Shown: positions 1 through 9,296, counted from the first letter of the stretch. The stretch: 64,000 nucleotides of DNA from Rhizobium sp. TH2 (GCF_024707525.1 NZ_CP062231.1:1488001-1552000); one strand, 5' to 3'. Made by a program: numbers and translations. The notes: generated by a model not told the origin, from the letters alone.

Positions 1-150
1 GCGGATCTGCGCGTCGATTGGGCCGAGGACGACCCGATCGGCGAACTCGAAACGCTCTGGGGCATCTACAAGCCGCAGCTCAACGATTATGTCACGCGTG
101 CGCTCAATCCGTCTGGCTCGCCGAGCTATGGCGTGCCGGGGGATGAATGA
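1..150 (+). CDS. 3' end of a gene, possibly DUF1028 (Ntn-hydrolase-like) family
   Basis: An open frame enters from the left edge in frame 1 and ends at TGA 148-150, giving the last 49 residues. The tail contains LRVDWAEDDPIGELETLW, which resembles the conserved C-terminal stretch (LRVD...P..EL..L) of DUF1028 proteins, predicted Ntn-type hydrolases often found next to amine and amino-acid catabolic genes. Too little is present to assign function. It ends 277 bp upstream of the aldehyde dehydrogenase start, separated by a palindromic repeat, so it need not belong to the same transcript. Confidence 0.45.
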   Translation, partial: ADLRVDWAEDDPIGELETLWGIYKPQLNDYVTRALNPSGSPSYGVPGDE

Positions 151-179
151 GGTTGTTGGGAGTGCCGCAGCCAGCTTTC

Positions 180-379
180 ACCCCTCACCAACTTCGGCCA
201 AGGGCTCGCAAGCTCGCCCGGCCTGCGTATCCTCTCCCACAAGGGGAGAGGTAAAGGCGCCACAAGCTCGGCCTTGATTTGAGGCGAGGCAGCGCCACAG
301 ATTTACCTCTCCCCTTGTGGGAGAGGATAGCAAGTCCGCGTGAGCCGCAGCGAACGCATGGACGCGCTTGGTGAGGGGT
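180..379. repeat. Nested palindromic intergenic repeat
   Basis: Two inverted-repeat pairs are nested. The outer arms are 180-191 and 368-379 (ACCCCTCACCAA and its complement). The inner arms are a perfect 27-bp pair at 229-255 and 302-328 built around CTCTCCCC/GGGGAGAG. The whole could fold into one long interrupted hairpin. This resembles the abundant palindromic intergenic elements of Rhizobiales. It fills nearly the whole gap before the aldehyde dehydrogenase, whose ribosome-binding site lies just beyond it. Confidence 0.8.
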
Positions 380-427
380 AAGCCACATTCTGATATGGGC
401 TCGTGTGATGACCGACGGAGACAACCA

Positions 428-1918
428 ATGAACGACATGACCAAGACCGGCTGGGAAGCCGAAGCTACCAAGATCCGCTTCCGTGATCGCGCATTCATCG
501 ATGGCAAATACGTCCCCGCCGCGTCGGGCAAGACCTTTGACAGCATTAATCCCGCCACTGGCGCGGTGCTGGCACAGATCGCCTCCTGCGATGCCGCCGA
601 TATCGATCTCGCTGTCCGCGCCGCCCGCCGCGCTTTCGAAGACGGCCGATGGTCGGGCAAGACGCCGGGCGAGCGCAAGGAAATCCTGCTCAGGCTCGCC
701 AATCTAATCCGCGAGAACCTCACGGAGCTTGCCCTGCTCGAAAGCCTCGACATGGGCAAACTGGTGCAGGACGCGGCGGCCATAGACGTGCCCGGCGCCG
801 CTGGCGTTTTCCAGTGGTACGCCGAGGCGATCGACAAGGTCTATGATGAGATTGCGCCTACCGGTTCCGGCAATCTCGCGATGATCCGCCGCGAAGCTCT
901 TGGTGTTATTGCCGCCGTTGTGCCGTGGAATTTTCCGCTCGACATGGCGGCATGGAAATGCGCGCCCGCGCTCGCCATGGGCAACTCGGTGATCCTGAAG
1001 CCGGCCGAACAATCGCCGCTTTCGGCGCTGCGTCTCGCGGAACTCGCGAGCCAAGCCGGCATTCCGGATGGCGTCTTCAATGTCGTGCCCGGCTATGGCG
1101 AAACCGCTGGCAAGGCGCTCGGTCTGCACCCGGATATCGACTGCGTCGCTTTCACCGGCTCGACCGAGGTGGGAAAACTCTTCCTCACCTATTCCGGCCA
1201 ATCCAATATGAAGCAGATCTGGCTCGAATGCGGCGGAAAGAGCCCGAACCTGATCTTCGCCGATTGCGACGATCTCGACGCGGCAGCCGACATGGCGGCT
1301 TTCGGCATCTTCTTCAACCAGGGCGAGGTCTGCTCGGCCAATTCGAGGCTTCTGGTGCAGAAGCCGATCGCCGACGTTTTCATCGAGAAGATGAAGGCGC
1401 GGGCAGGGCGCTATGTACCTGGCAATCCCCTCGATCCGGCATCCACCATGGGCGCAATCGTCGATGAGAAACAGACCGCCCGCATTGCCTCGTTCCTCGA
1501 TTATGGCCGCGCCAATGCCCGGCTGGTCGCGGGCGGCAATCGCGTGACCGTGGATGGCAAGGGTTGCTTTATCGAGCCATCGATTTTCGCTGATGTGAGG
1601 CCTGATGATCGATTGTCGAAGGAGGAGATTTTTGGACCGGTGCTCGCGATCAGCACCTTCGAGACCGAGGACGAGGCGGTCCATATCGCCAACGACTCGA
1701 TCTACGGATTGGCGGCGTCGGTCTGGACCTCGAACCTGTCGCGTGCCCATCGCATGATCGATCGGCTGAAGGTTGGAACGGTATCGGTCAATACGGTCGA
1801 CGCCTTGTCGCCGATGACCCCGTTCGGCGGCTTCAAGCAATCCGGCATCGGCCGTGACCTGTCGCTTCACGCCTTCGACAAGTTCTCCGGCCTCAAGACA
1901 GCATGGATCAAATATTAG
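428..1918 (+). CDS. Aldehyde dehydrogenase, PuuC-like (496 aa)
   Basis: NAD(P)-dependent aldehyde dehydrogenase oxidising an aldehyde to its acid in the cytoplasm. The protein is collinear over its whole length with E. coli PuuC (gamma-glutamyl-gamma-aminobutyraldehyde dehydrogenase). Visible landmarks are the VPWNFPL motif, the FTGS nucleotide-binding turn, the general base in LECGGKSPN (Glu267), the nucleophile in NQGEVCS (Cys302) and EEIFGPVL. I chose the ATG at 428 because GGAG lies just upstream and the length then fits the family (about 495 aa); the frame stays open to 368. The TAG stop is also the first three bases of a 276-bp inverted-repeat element. With a choline-dehydrogenase-like enzyme and amine importers nearby, a betaine-aldehyde or amino-aldehyde substrate is plausible but unproven. 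Confidence 0.93.
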   Translation: MNDMTKTGWEAEATKIRFRDRAFIDGKYVPAASGKTFDSINPATGAVLAQIASCDAADIDLAVRAARRAFEDGRWSGKTPGERKEILLRLANLIRENLTELALLESLDMGKLVQDAAAIDVPGAAGVFQWYAEAIDKVYDEIAPTGSGNLAMIRREALGVIAAVVPWNFPLDMAAWKCAPALAMGNSVILKPAEQSPLSALRLAELASQAGIPDGVFNVVPGYGETAGKALGLHPDIDCVAFTGSTEVGKLFLTYSGQSNMKQIWLECGGKSPNLIFADCDDLDAAADMAAFGIFFNQGEVCSANSRLLVQKPIADVFIEKMKARAGRYVPGNPLDPASTMGAIVDEKQTARIASFLDYGRANARLVAGGNRVTVDGKGCFIEPSIFADVRPDDRLSKEEIFGPVLAISTFETEDEAVHIANDSIYGLAASVWTSNLSRAHRMIDRLKVGTVSVNTVDALSPMTPFGGFKQSGIGRDLSLHAFDKFSGLKTAWIKY

Positions 1919-2191
1919 AGCCTCTTGCATTGAAATGGAACCGGTTCTGTTGGCTCAAGCGGAGTCGCATGTTTGACCGGTGGGCCACGCGTCGTAGCCA
2001 AAGCATACGGCCAAGCCGGCCGGTCAAAGAGGCGGCCCGCTTCAGCCAACCCGAAGGGCCGGGCATCTTTCCGCCAGGATCAGAGGCGATCGGCTCGGCC
2101 GTACATCTGGGTACGACCTTCGCCAATCGCCTCTGTCCTGACGAAAACCTGCTCCGGCAGAACCGATTCCATTTCAACGCAAGAGGCTCTA
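1916..2191. mobile_element. MITE-like inverted-repeat element (276 bp)
   Basis: The left end (1916-1953, starting TAGAGCCTCTTGC) and right end (2154-2191, ending GCAAGAGGCTCTA) are about 38-bp inverted repeats with only a few mismatches. The interior has no plausible gene. The structure is that of a small non-autonomous element or a RIME-type intergenic repeat of rhizobia. Its first TAG is the stop codon of the aldehyde dehydrogenase. I saw no unambiguous target-site duplication. Confidence 0.75.
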
Positions 2192-2195
2192 GGCC

Positions 2196-2342
2196 TCAGA
2201 ACAGGCCGCGGAAGAAGCCTTCGATCACGTTCCAGATCGATGACGCCTCGGCGATGATGAGCCTGATGTAGTAGCCATTGAGCAGGAACAGATCATACGC
2301 GATGAGCCCGGCCGCAACGAGGATAATGACCATTTGCCGCAA
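2196..2342 (-). CDS. Small single-pass membrane protein (48 aa), unknown
   Basis: A short frame with a clear ribosome-binding site (GGAGGAG) six bases before a TTG at 2342-2340; an ATG nine bases further in (2333) is spaced too far from the site to be the better start. The product begins with a hydrophobic helix (MVIILVAAGLIAYDLFLL), followed by an amphipathic tail ending FFRGLF. I do not recognise the family. It is divergent from the LysR gene, with 127 bp between them. The start-site evidence and the coherent membrane helix are the only support, so it could be spurious. Confidence 0.45.
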   Translation of the reverse strand: MRQMVIILVAAGLIAYDLFLLNGYYIRLIIAEASSIWNVIEGFFRGLF

Positions 2343-2469
2343 ACGAATCTCCTCCCTTGGCGGCAGTCTGCACCATGCAGCCTGCAATTGCACCCCCATG
2401 CCGGGCACTTTCGAAACGCTATGCATTTGACAAACCGACGCAAACGCTGAAACTGGTGATGAACCGATA

Positions 2470-3426
2470 ATGGCCCGCTCGATGCGCTTCACACTCCGAC
2501 AGCTCGAATATTTCATTGCCGCCGGGGAGACGGGATCGATCACCCATGCCTCGGAGCGCATCAACATCTCGCAGCCTTCGATCTCCACCGCCATCTCGCA
2601 GCTCGAGCAGGAACTCGACACCCAGCTCTTCATCCGCCATCACGCCCAGGGCCTGTCACTGACGCCGGCCGGGAGGATCATGCTCATGGAGGCCAAGCGG
2701 CTGGTGGAGCAGGCGGAGTCGCTCTATGCGGCCGCGTCCGAGGCGAGCGAGGAGGTGCGCGGCCAGTTGAACGTCGGCTGCCTCACAACGCTCGCGCCTA
2801 TGGTCCTGCCCGAACTCTCGATCTCCTTTATGTCGGCCTTCCCCAAGGCCTCGATCCGCCCACATGCCGATCACCAGGAGATGCTGCTCAACGGCCTGCA
2901 CCGGGCGATGATCGACGTCGCCATCACCTACGACCTGCAAATCCCTGCGGATATCGAATTCACGCCGTTGGTAAATCTGCCGGTCCACGCGATCGTCGGC
3001 GAGAGCCATCCGCTGGCGCGTCACTCGGCGGTGACGCTGTCCGAACTCGCTGAACTACCGCTGATCCTGCTCGACCTGCCGCTGTCGGCGGAATATTTCA
3101 CGGCGCTGTTCATGAAGGAGGGGCTGTCGCCGAACATCGCCTTTCGTTTCAGCCAGCCCGATATCATCCGCACCATGGTCGCCAATGGCTATGGCTATTC
3201 GCTGGCCAATGTCACGCCGCGCTCCGACACTGCGCTCGACGGCCGCAAAGTGGTGCGCGTGAGGCTATCGGGCGAAAACCGGCCGATGACGATCGGCTTT
3301 GCCACGCTCAAGCAACTCAAGAAGTCGCGGCTGCTCGCGGCCTTCGCCACACACGCGAAATCCTTCATTTCGGACGCCTATATTCCCGGCATGGTGGCAC
3401 CCGCCATGGGCCAGAAGAAGCGCTGA
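2470..3426 (+). CDS. LysR-family transcriptional regulator (318 aa)
   Basis: A DNA-binding regulator of LysR type. Residues about 5-64 form the winged helix-turn-helix (LRQLEYFIAAGETGSITHAS, then ISQPSISTAISQLE). The remainder is the two-lobed inducer-binding domain starting near VRGQLNVGC. The length is typical. An internal ATG at 2482 is an alternative start. It lies between the aldehyde dehydrogenase and the importer operon, all on the same strand, with 209 bp to the binding-protein gene, where its operator would be expected. The likely role is to activate the 3.6-8.0 kb importer and oxidoreductase genes in response to their substrate; this is inference from position. Confidence 0.93.
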   Translation: MARSMRFTLRQLEYFIAAGETGSITHASERINISQPSISTAISQLEQELDTQLFIRHHAQGLSLTPAGRIMLMEAKRLVEQAESLYAAASEASEEVRGQLNVGCLTTLAPMVLPELSISFMSAFPKASIRPHADHQEMLLNGLHRAMIDVAITYDLQIPADIEFTPLVNLPVHAIVGESHPLARHSAVTLSELAELPLILLDLPLSAEYFTALFMKEGLSPNIAFRFSQPDIIRTMVANGYGYSLANVTPRSDTALDGRKVVRVRLSGENRPMTIGFATLKQLKKSRLLAAFATHAKSFISDAYIPGMVAPAMGQKKR

Positions 3427-3635
3427 AGCTAACGCTTGGTCTGATTAGGCAATGCCTAAGCCGATGCGCCGAAAATGCTTATTTTTCCGATGCGGGTTTG
3501 ATGCTTTGCTACTGCAATCAAGAGCCGGCACGTCGCGCTTGAATTGTTTGCTGGCTGGGCTCATGATCGAAAAGACGGGAAAAGGCGCCGAAAGCGCAGG
3601 CATATAACGCCACTCAACCAGAGACAGGGAACGCT

Positions 3636-4619
3636 ATGACAAAGACACTTTCGCGCCTTTTGAAAGCCACGCTTGCCGGCGGCGTTGCACTCGTTGCCGC
3701 GACCACAGCCGACGCCGGCACCATGAAGCTCGGCATGACCACCTGGGTCGGCTACGGGGCGCTCTTCCTCGCCCGCGACAAGGGCTTCTTCAAGGAGAAC
3801 GGCCTCGACATCGATCTCCAGATCATCGAGGAGGCCTCGATCTACATGGCCGCGGTGGCTGCTGGCGAGCTCGACGGCAATGCCTCGACCATCGACGAGA
3901 TCATGAAATACCGCTCGCCCGAATTCTGCTTCAAGGCGGTCTACGCCCTTGACGACAGTCACGGCGGTGACGGCGTCCTGGCGCCCGAAGGCGTAAAATC
4001 GCTTGCCGATCTCAAGGGCAAGGAAGTGGGGATGAACGAAGGTTCGGTTTCCCAGTTCTGGTTCAACATCCTGCTCAAGCAGGAAGGTCTTGCCGAATCC
4101 GATTTCAAGATCACCAACATGACCGCCGATGATGCCGCCGCCGCCTTCATGGCCGACCGCATCCCGGTCGCGGTGACCTGGGAGCCGCATCTCACCCTCG
4201 CCAAGAACGCCAAGAAGGGCCAGGTCCTGATCGACTCGACGAAGACGCCGGGCCTGATCGTCGATGTCGTGGCGCTCAATTGCTCCTACATCGAAAAAAA
4301 CCCAAAGGACGTCGAGGCGCTGGTGAAGGGGCTCAACAAGGCCCATGAATTCATCCAGACCAACCAGAAGGAAGCCTACGAGGTCATGGCCAAGGGTGTC
4401 GGCGGCTGGCTCTCCAAGCCGGAGGATTTCACCGCATCGGCCGCAGGCGTGACCTTCTATGGCGCCGACCGCAACGCGGAATTCTTCAAGGATGGCAAGG
4501 ACGGCGAATCCGGCAAGCTGGTGACGCTGGGCGGCGAGATCTGGGGCTCCTACAAGAAGCTGAAGATGGACGTCAAGTATGACGACCTGGTCGACACGAC
4601 CTTCCTTGGCGCCAAGTAA
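3636..4619 (+). CDS. ABC transporter substrate-binding protein, NMT1/SsuA type (327 aa)
   Basis: Periplasmic binding protein of the NMT1/THI5-SsuA-TauA fold that captures a small ligand for the importer encoded next. The first 27 or so residues are a signal peptide with cleavage near ADAG. The mature part starts LKLGMTTW-like and continues with VGYGALFLARDKGFF, the hallmark opening of this family (nitrate, sulfonate, taurine, pyrimidine-precursor and aromatic binders). The ligand cannot be read from the sequence. A ribosome-binding site (GGGA) precedes the ATG. It heads the order binding protein, permease, ATPase, GMC oxidoreductase, and so is probably the most highly expressed gene of the operon. 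Confidence 0.92.
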   Translation: MTKTLSRLLKATLAGGVALVAATTADAGTMKLGMTTWVGYGALFLARDKGFFKENGLDIDLQIIEEASIYMAAVAAGELDGNASTIDEIMKYRSPEFCFKAVYALDDSHGGDGVLAPEGVKSLADLKGKEVGMNEGSVSQFWFNILLKQEGLAESDFKITNMTADDAAAAFMADRIPVAVTWEPHLTLAKNAKKGQVLIDSTKTPGLIVDVVALNCSYIEKNPKDVEALVKGLNKAHEFIQTNQKEAYEVMAKGVGGWLSKPEDFTASAAGVTFYGADRNAEFFKDGKDGESGKLVTLGGEIWGSYKKLKMDVKYDDLVDTTFLGAK

Positions 4620-4728
4620 GACCAGCGCATTCTTCCCAAATATCGGACGCGGATCCATGCCGCCCGCGTCCGGCCTCCCTTCTTGACGTCCCGGACTTCA
4701 GAAATGGCCGGGCACGAGGATCGCTGAC

Positions 4729-5529
4729 GTGATGAGACAATCGCTGCTGAAGGATATCAGCACCCCCTTTCGCGCCATTCCCAAATGGGTCGCGATTCTG
4801 CTGTCGATCCTGATCTGGGTCTTGGTGATCGGCCTGTGGTTCGCGGTCACCTATTCGGGTTTCGTCCGCGAGATGTTCCTGCCGAAGCCCGACAAGGTGG
4901 TCGAAACCACGATCAGCATGGCCATGGACGGCTCGCTTTGGGAGCATGTCTTCTCCAGTGTCCAGGTGGTCCTGATCGGCTTCGTCATATCCAGCGTCGT
5001 CGCGGTGCCGCTCGGCTTGGTCATGGGCACCTACAAGATCGTCCAGAGCTTTCTCGATCCGCTGGTCAATTTCATCCGCTACCTGCCGGTCACATCGCTG
5101 GTGCCGCTCTCCATTCTCTGGATCGGCATCGGCATCGAGCAGCGCGTGGCGATCATCATCTTCGGCATCTTCTTCCAGCAACTGGTGATGATGGCGGATG
5201 CGGCGCGCTCGGTGCCACGCGATCTGGTCAATGCCGCCTATACGCTCGGCACCAGCCGGACCGAAACCGTCTTCCACATCGTCATGCCCGCCACGCTGCC
5301 GCAGGTGCTCGATATCCTGCGCGTCACCATGGGCTGGGCATGGACCTATCTCGTCGTTGCCGAACTTGTCGCCGCGCGCAGCGGGCTTGGCTATATCTCG
5401 CTGAAAGCCATGCGTGGCTTCCAGGTCGATGTGATCTTCATGGCGATCGCCCTGATCGGCATACTGGGTCTCCTGACAGACCAGATTTTCCGCCTGCTTC
5501 GCCGCTATGCCGCCCCCTGGGCAGTTTAA
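4729..5529 (+). CDS. ABC transporter permease, SsuC/TauC type (266 aa)
   Basis: Inner-membrane permease of the SsuC/TauC (BPD_transp_1) family. A first membrane helix lies around residues 20-42 (ILLSILIWVLVIGLWF), with further helices and the cytoplasmic EAA-type coupling loop around DAARSVPRDLVNAAYTLG. The length is typical. The start is GTG 4729 or the immediately following ATG 4732; GAGGA lies 9 and 12 bases before them, respectively. It sits 109 bp after the binding protein and 11 bp before the ATPase. It should form a homodimeric channel with the next gene product. Confidence 0.92.
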   Translation: MMRQSLLKDISTPFRAIPKWVAILLSILIWVLVIGLWFAVTYSGFVREMFLPKPDKVVETTISMAMDGSLWEHVFSSVQVVLIGFVISSVVAVPLGLVMGTYKIVQSFLDPLVNFIRYLPVTSLVPLSILWIGIGIEQRVAIIIFGIFFQQLVMMADAARSVPRDLVNAAYTLGTSRTETVFHIVMPATLPQVLDILRVTMGWAWTYLVVAELVAARSGLGYISLKAMRGFQVDVIFMAIALIGILGLLTDQIFRLLRRYAAPWAV

Positions 5530-5540
5530 TTAAAGGTTTG

Positions 5541-6341
5541 ATGATGCTGATGGCCGTAACCGACCAGAGAAGTGCCGACATAGCCGTCGATCAGGTGACG
5601 CTCCGCTACGGCAAGGGCGATGGCTCGGTCCTGGCGCTGTCGGACATTTCGTTGCATGTCGCGAAAAACGAGTTCTGCGTGATCGTCGGCCCGTCCGGCT
5701 GCGGCAAGTCGAGCCTGCTCTACCTGATTGCAGGCCTCGAGGATCGCTCGGCCGGCGATATCCGCGTCGGCAATCGCACGATCATCGAGCCGGGTCCCGA
5801 TCGCGGCATGGTGTTCCAGGCCTATACGCTGTTTCCATGGCTGACCGTGGCGCAGAATGTCGAATACGGCCCGAAGCGCAAGGGCATCCCCGCCGCAGAG
5901 CGCCGGCAGATCGTCGAATATTACCTCTCGGAGATCGGGCTCACCAAGTTCGCCGGCCATTATCCCTCGCAACTCTCGGGCGGCATGAAGCAGCGCGTGG
6001 CGATCGCCCGCGCAATGGCCAACGATCCCGAGGTGTTGCTGATGGACGAGCCCTTCGGCGCGCTCGACAGCCAGACCCGGCACACGATGCAGAAGCTGCT
6101 CCTGCGCGTATGGGAACACAGCAAGAAGACCGTGCTCTTCGTCACCCACGATATCGACGAGGCGATCCTGCTCGCCGACCGCGTGCTGGTCATGTCCGGC
6201 CGTCCCGGCGTGATCAAGAAGGAGATCGTGGTCGATTTCCCGCGTCCGCGCTCGATCGATATCGCGCTGGAGCCGGATTTCATCGCCCGCAAGCGCGAGA
6301 TACTGGAACTGCTCCGCCACGACGAAGACGAGGAGCATTGA
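5541..6341 (+). CDS. ABC transporter ATP-binding protein, SsuB/TauB type (266 aa)
   Basis: The ATPase subunit driving the importer. All motifs are present: Walker A GPSGCGKSS, Q-loop near VFQAYTLFPW, signature LSGGMKQR, Walker B VLLMDEPFGALD and the switch histidine in VTHDIDEA. The frame is open far upstream, but the family start fits the cluster of ATGs at 5541, 5544 and 5550, with AAAGG just before them. Homologues are SsuB, TauB and NrtD. The stop is followed after 8 bp by the GMC oxidoreductase ATG, so the two are probably co-transcribed. Confidence 0.92.
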   Translation: MMLMAVTDQRSADIAVDQVTLRYGKGDGSVLALSDISLHVAKNEFCVIVGPSGCGKSSLLYLIAGLEDRSAGDIRVGNRTIIEPGPDRGMVFQAYTLFPWLTVAQNVEYGPKRKGIPAAERRQIVEYYLSEIGLTKFAGHYPSQLSGGMKQRVAIARAMANDPEVLLMDEPFGALDSQTRHTMQKLLLRVWEHSKKTVLFVTHDIDEAILLADRVLVMSGRPGVIKKEIVVDFPRPRSIDIALEPDFIARKREILELLRHDEDEEH

Positions 6342-6349
6342 GCCACGCC

Positions 6350-7951
6350 ATGGAAGACGCCGTGTTCGACTATATCGTGATCGGCGCGGGCTCGGCCGGC
6401 TGCGTGCTGGCCAACCGGCTCTCCGCCAACCCGGCGTATCGGGTCTGCCTGATCGAGGGCGGCGGCAGCGACAACGACATCCGCGTCAAGGTGCCGGCCG
6501 GCATCCTCGCGCTCTACGGCAACAAGCGTTTCGACTACGGCTATTACGGCACGCCGCAGCCGGAGATGAACAACCGCCGCCTGCCGGTCAATCGCGGCAA
6601 GGCGCTGGGCGGCTCGTCATCGATCAATTCGATGATCTATATCCGCGGCGCCAAAGAGGATTACGACGAATGGGCGAACCTCGGCTGCCCCGGCTGGTCC
6701 TACGCCGACGTGCTGCCGGTGTTCAAATCGCTCGAAAAGAACCTGCTCAATCAGGATGCCGATTACCACGGCTTCTCGGGCGAATTGCTTGTCGACAAGC
6801 CACGCGACCCGAACCCGCTCTCGAAAATCTGGGTCGAGGCGGGCAAGCAGATCGGCCTGCCCGAGAACACGGATTTCAATGCGAAGAGCCAGTTCGGCCT
6901 CGGCATCTACAATGTCACGCAGGATCGCGGCCAGCGTTTTTCCGCCTACACCGCTTTCGTCAAACCGATCCGCAACCGCTCTAACCTCACCGTGCTCACC
7001 GGTGCCGAAGTGTTGGATCTGGCCATGGACGAGCGCCGCATCACCGGCGTGCATATCATCAAAGACGGCGCGGCGCAGACGATCGCCTGCCAGGGCGAGG
7101 TGGTACTGAGTGCCGGCGCCATCGGTAGCCCACGCATCCTGCTGGCATCCGGCATCGGTTCAGCGGCATCGCTGCAAAAGCTCGGCATCCATTCGCGAGT
7201 CGATCTCCCGGGCGTCGGCCGGAACCTGCGCGATCATATCGACGGCATGATCACCGTGCGCTCGAAAAGCCGCGATACGCTGGGGCTCAGTTTTCCCAAT
7301 GCCGCTGCGATCCTCGCCAGCCCCTTCCGTTATTTCGGCAAGCGGATGGGCATGCTGACCACCAACTATGTCGAGGCCGGCGGCTTTGCCCGCACGAAAT
7401 ATTCCAATGGCGTGCCGGATATCCAGTTCCATTTCGTGCCCGGCTATCGCAGCCATCGCGGCAAGCTGGTCGAATATGGCCACGGCTTTGCAGTCCACAC
7501 CTGCGTGCTTCGGCCGAAAAGCATCGGCGAGATCACGCTGGCCGATGACGGCACGCGCAGAAACGTGTTGATTGACCACCGGTTTTTCACGGCGGAGGAG
7601 GATTGGCGGACCCTAGTCGAGGGCATCAAGATCGCCCGCTCGATTTTTGCCGCGCCTGCCTTCGCGCCGCTCGAGGGTGACGAAATCCTGCCCGGCCCCG
7701 GTGTGCAGACCGACGACGAGATCCTCGCCTATCTCCGCGCCGAGGCGCTCACCGTCTACCATCCCGTCGGCACTGTGAAGATGGGGACCGATGACATGGC
7801 GGTCGTCGATCCCATCTCGCTCAAGGTGCGCGACACGGAAAATCTCCGCGTCGCCGATGCGTCGGTCATGCCGACGCTCATCGGCGGCAACACCAGCGCG
7901 CCGTCGATGATGATCGGCGAAAAGTGCGCACGGGCGATGCTTCCCGCCTGA
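6350..7951 (+). CDS. GMC family FAD oxidoreductase, choline-dehydrogenase-like (533 aa)
   Basis: A flavoprotein oxidising an alcohol to an aldehyde. The N-terminus carries the FAD-binding Rossmann motif (DYIVIGAGSAGCVLANRLS). Further on are GRALGGSSSIN-like GKALGGSSSIN, the GMC signature in GVGRNLRDHI, and the C-terminal His/Asn active-site region in VYHPVGTVKMG and GGNTSAPSMMIGEK. The length (533 aa) matches the choline/alcohol dehydrogenase branch. A long open frame upstream is only read-through of the ATPase region; the ATG at 6350 follows GAGGAG. Paired with the PuuC-like dehydrogenase it could oxidise an imported amino alcohol in two steps. The substrate is unknown. Confidence 0.92.
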   Translation: MEDAVFDYIVIGAGSAGCVLANRLSANPAYRVCLIEGGGSDNDIRVKVPAGILALYGNKRFDYGYYGTPQPEMNNRRLPVNRGKALGGSSSINSMIYIRGAKEDYDEWANLGCPGWSYADVLPVFKSLEKNLLNQDADYHGFSGELLVDKPRDPNPLSKIWVEAGKQIGLPENTDFNAKSQFGLGIYNVTQDRGQRFSAYTAFVKPIRNRSNLTVLTGAEVLDLAMDERRITGVHIIKDGAAQTIACQGEVVLSAGAIGSPRILLASGIGSAASLQKLGIHSRVDLPGVGRNLRDHIDGMITVRSKSRDTLGLSFPNAAAILASPFRYFGKRMGMLTTNYVEAGGFARTKYSNGVPDIQFHFVPGYRSHRGKLVEYGHGFAVHTCVLRPKSIGEITLADDGTRRNVLIDHRFFTAEEDWRTLVEGIKIARSIFAAPAFAPLEGDEILPGPGVQTDDEILAYLRAEALTVYHPVGTVKMGTDDMAVVDPISLKVRDTENLRVADASVMPTLIGGNTSAPSMMIGEKCARAMLPA

Positions 7952-8093
7952 AAAGAACCGATTAGCTTTTCAGAGATTCCTGGCGTCGGCCTCGCCGAAT
8001 TTTTCGGTCCGGCCACATGCCCTGCTGCAAGAACTCTTGCGAATTGCGTCCATCGCCTTTACCCATGAGCCGGTAATGCCCGAGGTGGAAAGA

Positions 8094-9296
8094 ATGCAAG
8101 AAGGCGAGATCGAGATTCTGCACTGGCTGGCTGGCGCCGGTCTGCGGGGCGAAGAGCCGAACGAGATATTCTGGAGCTTCTGCGAGCGATGCAACAATAT
8201 CGGCATCCCGGTCGCTTATGCCGTCGGGTTGATGGACACGCTGCATCCCGAGTTCGAGGGTCATGCCTTTGAGTGGAAGTCGGAAGACACCAAGGTCCGG
8301 CCGCTCCGAACCTATGCGTCCACGGAAGCCGGCCAGACGCGTGCGAACTGGGAAAACTCGGTCTTCAATTACCTGATGACATCGGGCGAGACGGAAGTAC
8401 GCCGCGAGATCTGGAAGGGTGCGCCGCTCGATTTCTACAGGCTGCCGCAGCTCAGCGAAGAGGGCTATACCGACGTCGTCGCCCGCATCGAGCGGTTTAC
8501 CCGCAAGGGCAGCATCGGGGCAATGGACTCCGTCTACATCATATGGGCGACGCGGGAGCCTGAAGGCTTCAGCGAGGAACACCTCGAGGTGCTGCGGCGG
8601 TTTTTGCCGACGCTTGCGCTGGCGCTCAAGAGCGTCGGCAGCATCCGGATCGTCAAGACGCTGGCACGTGTCTATCTCGGCCAGGATGCGGCGACCCGCG
8701 TCATCGATGGACAGGTCGCGCGCGGCCAGGCCGAGATGATCGATGCGGTGATCTGGCTGTCAGATCTCAAGAATTTCACCGCCATCACCGACGCCGCCCG
8801 CCCCGAACAGATCCTCCCACTGCTGAACGACTATGCGTCGGTCGTCATCAGCGCGCTGCACCGCAACGGCGGCAACGTGCTCAAGCTAATCGGCGACGGC
8901 GTGCTGGCGACCTTCAAGGGACCGGACGCCACGGCCGCCGCATCACGCGCACTGAAAACCGAACGCGAATTGCGCCGCGACTTCGAATATCTCAACCAGC
9001 GGCGCGCCGCGCGCGGCGAGCCCTGCACCGGCGTCTATGTCGGCCTGCACAAGGGGCAGATGTTCTATGGCAATGTCGGCAGCCGCAACCGGCTCGACTT
9101 CACCGTCGTCGGCCCCGCCGTCAACGAGGTCAGCCGCATCTGCACCATCTGCAAGACCACTGACAACGACGCACTTGTTTCAGCCGATTTCGCCGACGCC
9201 TGCGCGCCCGAAGCGCGCGAAAAGCTGGCGTCTCTGGGCCAGTTTTCGCTGCGGGGTGTGAGCGAGCCGATGGAGCTGTTTACGGTGGGGCGATGA
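8094..9296 (+). CDS. Class III adenylate/guanylate cyclase (400 aa)
   Basis: Makes cAMP or cGMP from the triphosphate. The C-terminal half, from about residue 215, is a class III catalytic domain. Both metal-binding aspartates are visible (SDLKNFT and GDGVLATF), as are the transition-state Asn and Arg (VNEVSRI). The N-terminal 200 residues form a regulatory region without a recognisable membrane segment, as in the many soluble multi-copy cyclases of rhizobia. I chose the ATG at 8094 because GAGG lies eight bases upstream; earlier ATG 8076 and TTG 8037 are possible. It sits 142 bp after the GMC gene, and its stop overlaps the next start (ATGA). Confidence 0.9.
   Translation: MQEGEIEILHWLAGAGLRGEEPNEIFWSFCERCNNIGIPVAYAVGLMDTLHPEFEGHAFEWKSEDTKVRPLRTYASTEAGQTRANWENSVFNYLMTSGETEVRREIWKGAPLDFYRLPQLSEEGYTDVVARIERFTRKGSIGAMDSVYIIWATREPEGFSEEHLEVLRRFLPTLALALKSVGSIRIVKTLARVYLGQDAATRVIDGQVARGQAEMIDAVIWLSDLKNFTAITDAARPEQILPLLNDYASVVISALHRNGGNVLKLIGDGVLATFKGPDATAAASRALKTERELRRDFEYLNQRRAARGEPCTGVYVGLHKGQMFYGNVGSRNRLDFTVVGPAVNEVSRICTICKTTDNDALVSADFADACAPEAREKLASLGQFSLRGVSEPMELFTVGR

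Noticed and set aside
704..1930. 408-residue - strand frame
   Set aside because: It is the complement of the aldehyde dehydrogenase, has no domain, and has shadow-like composition.
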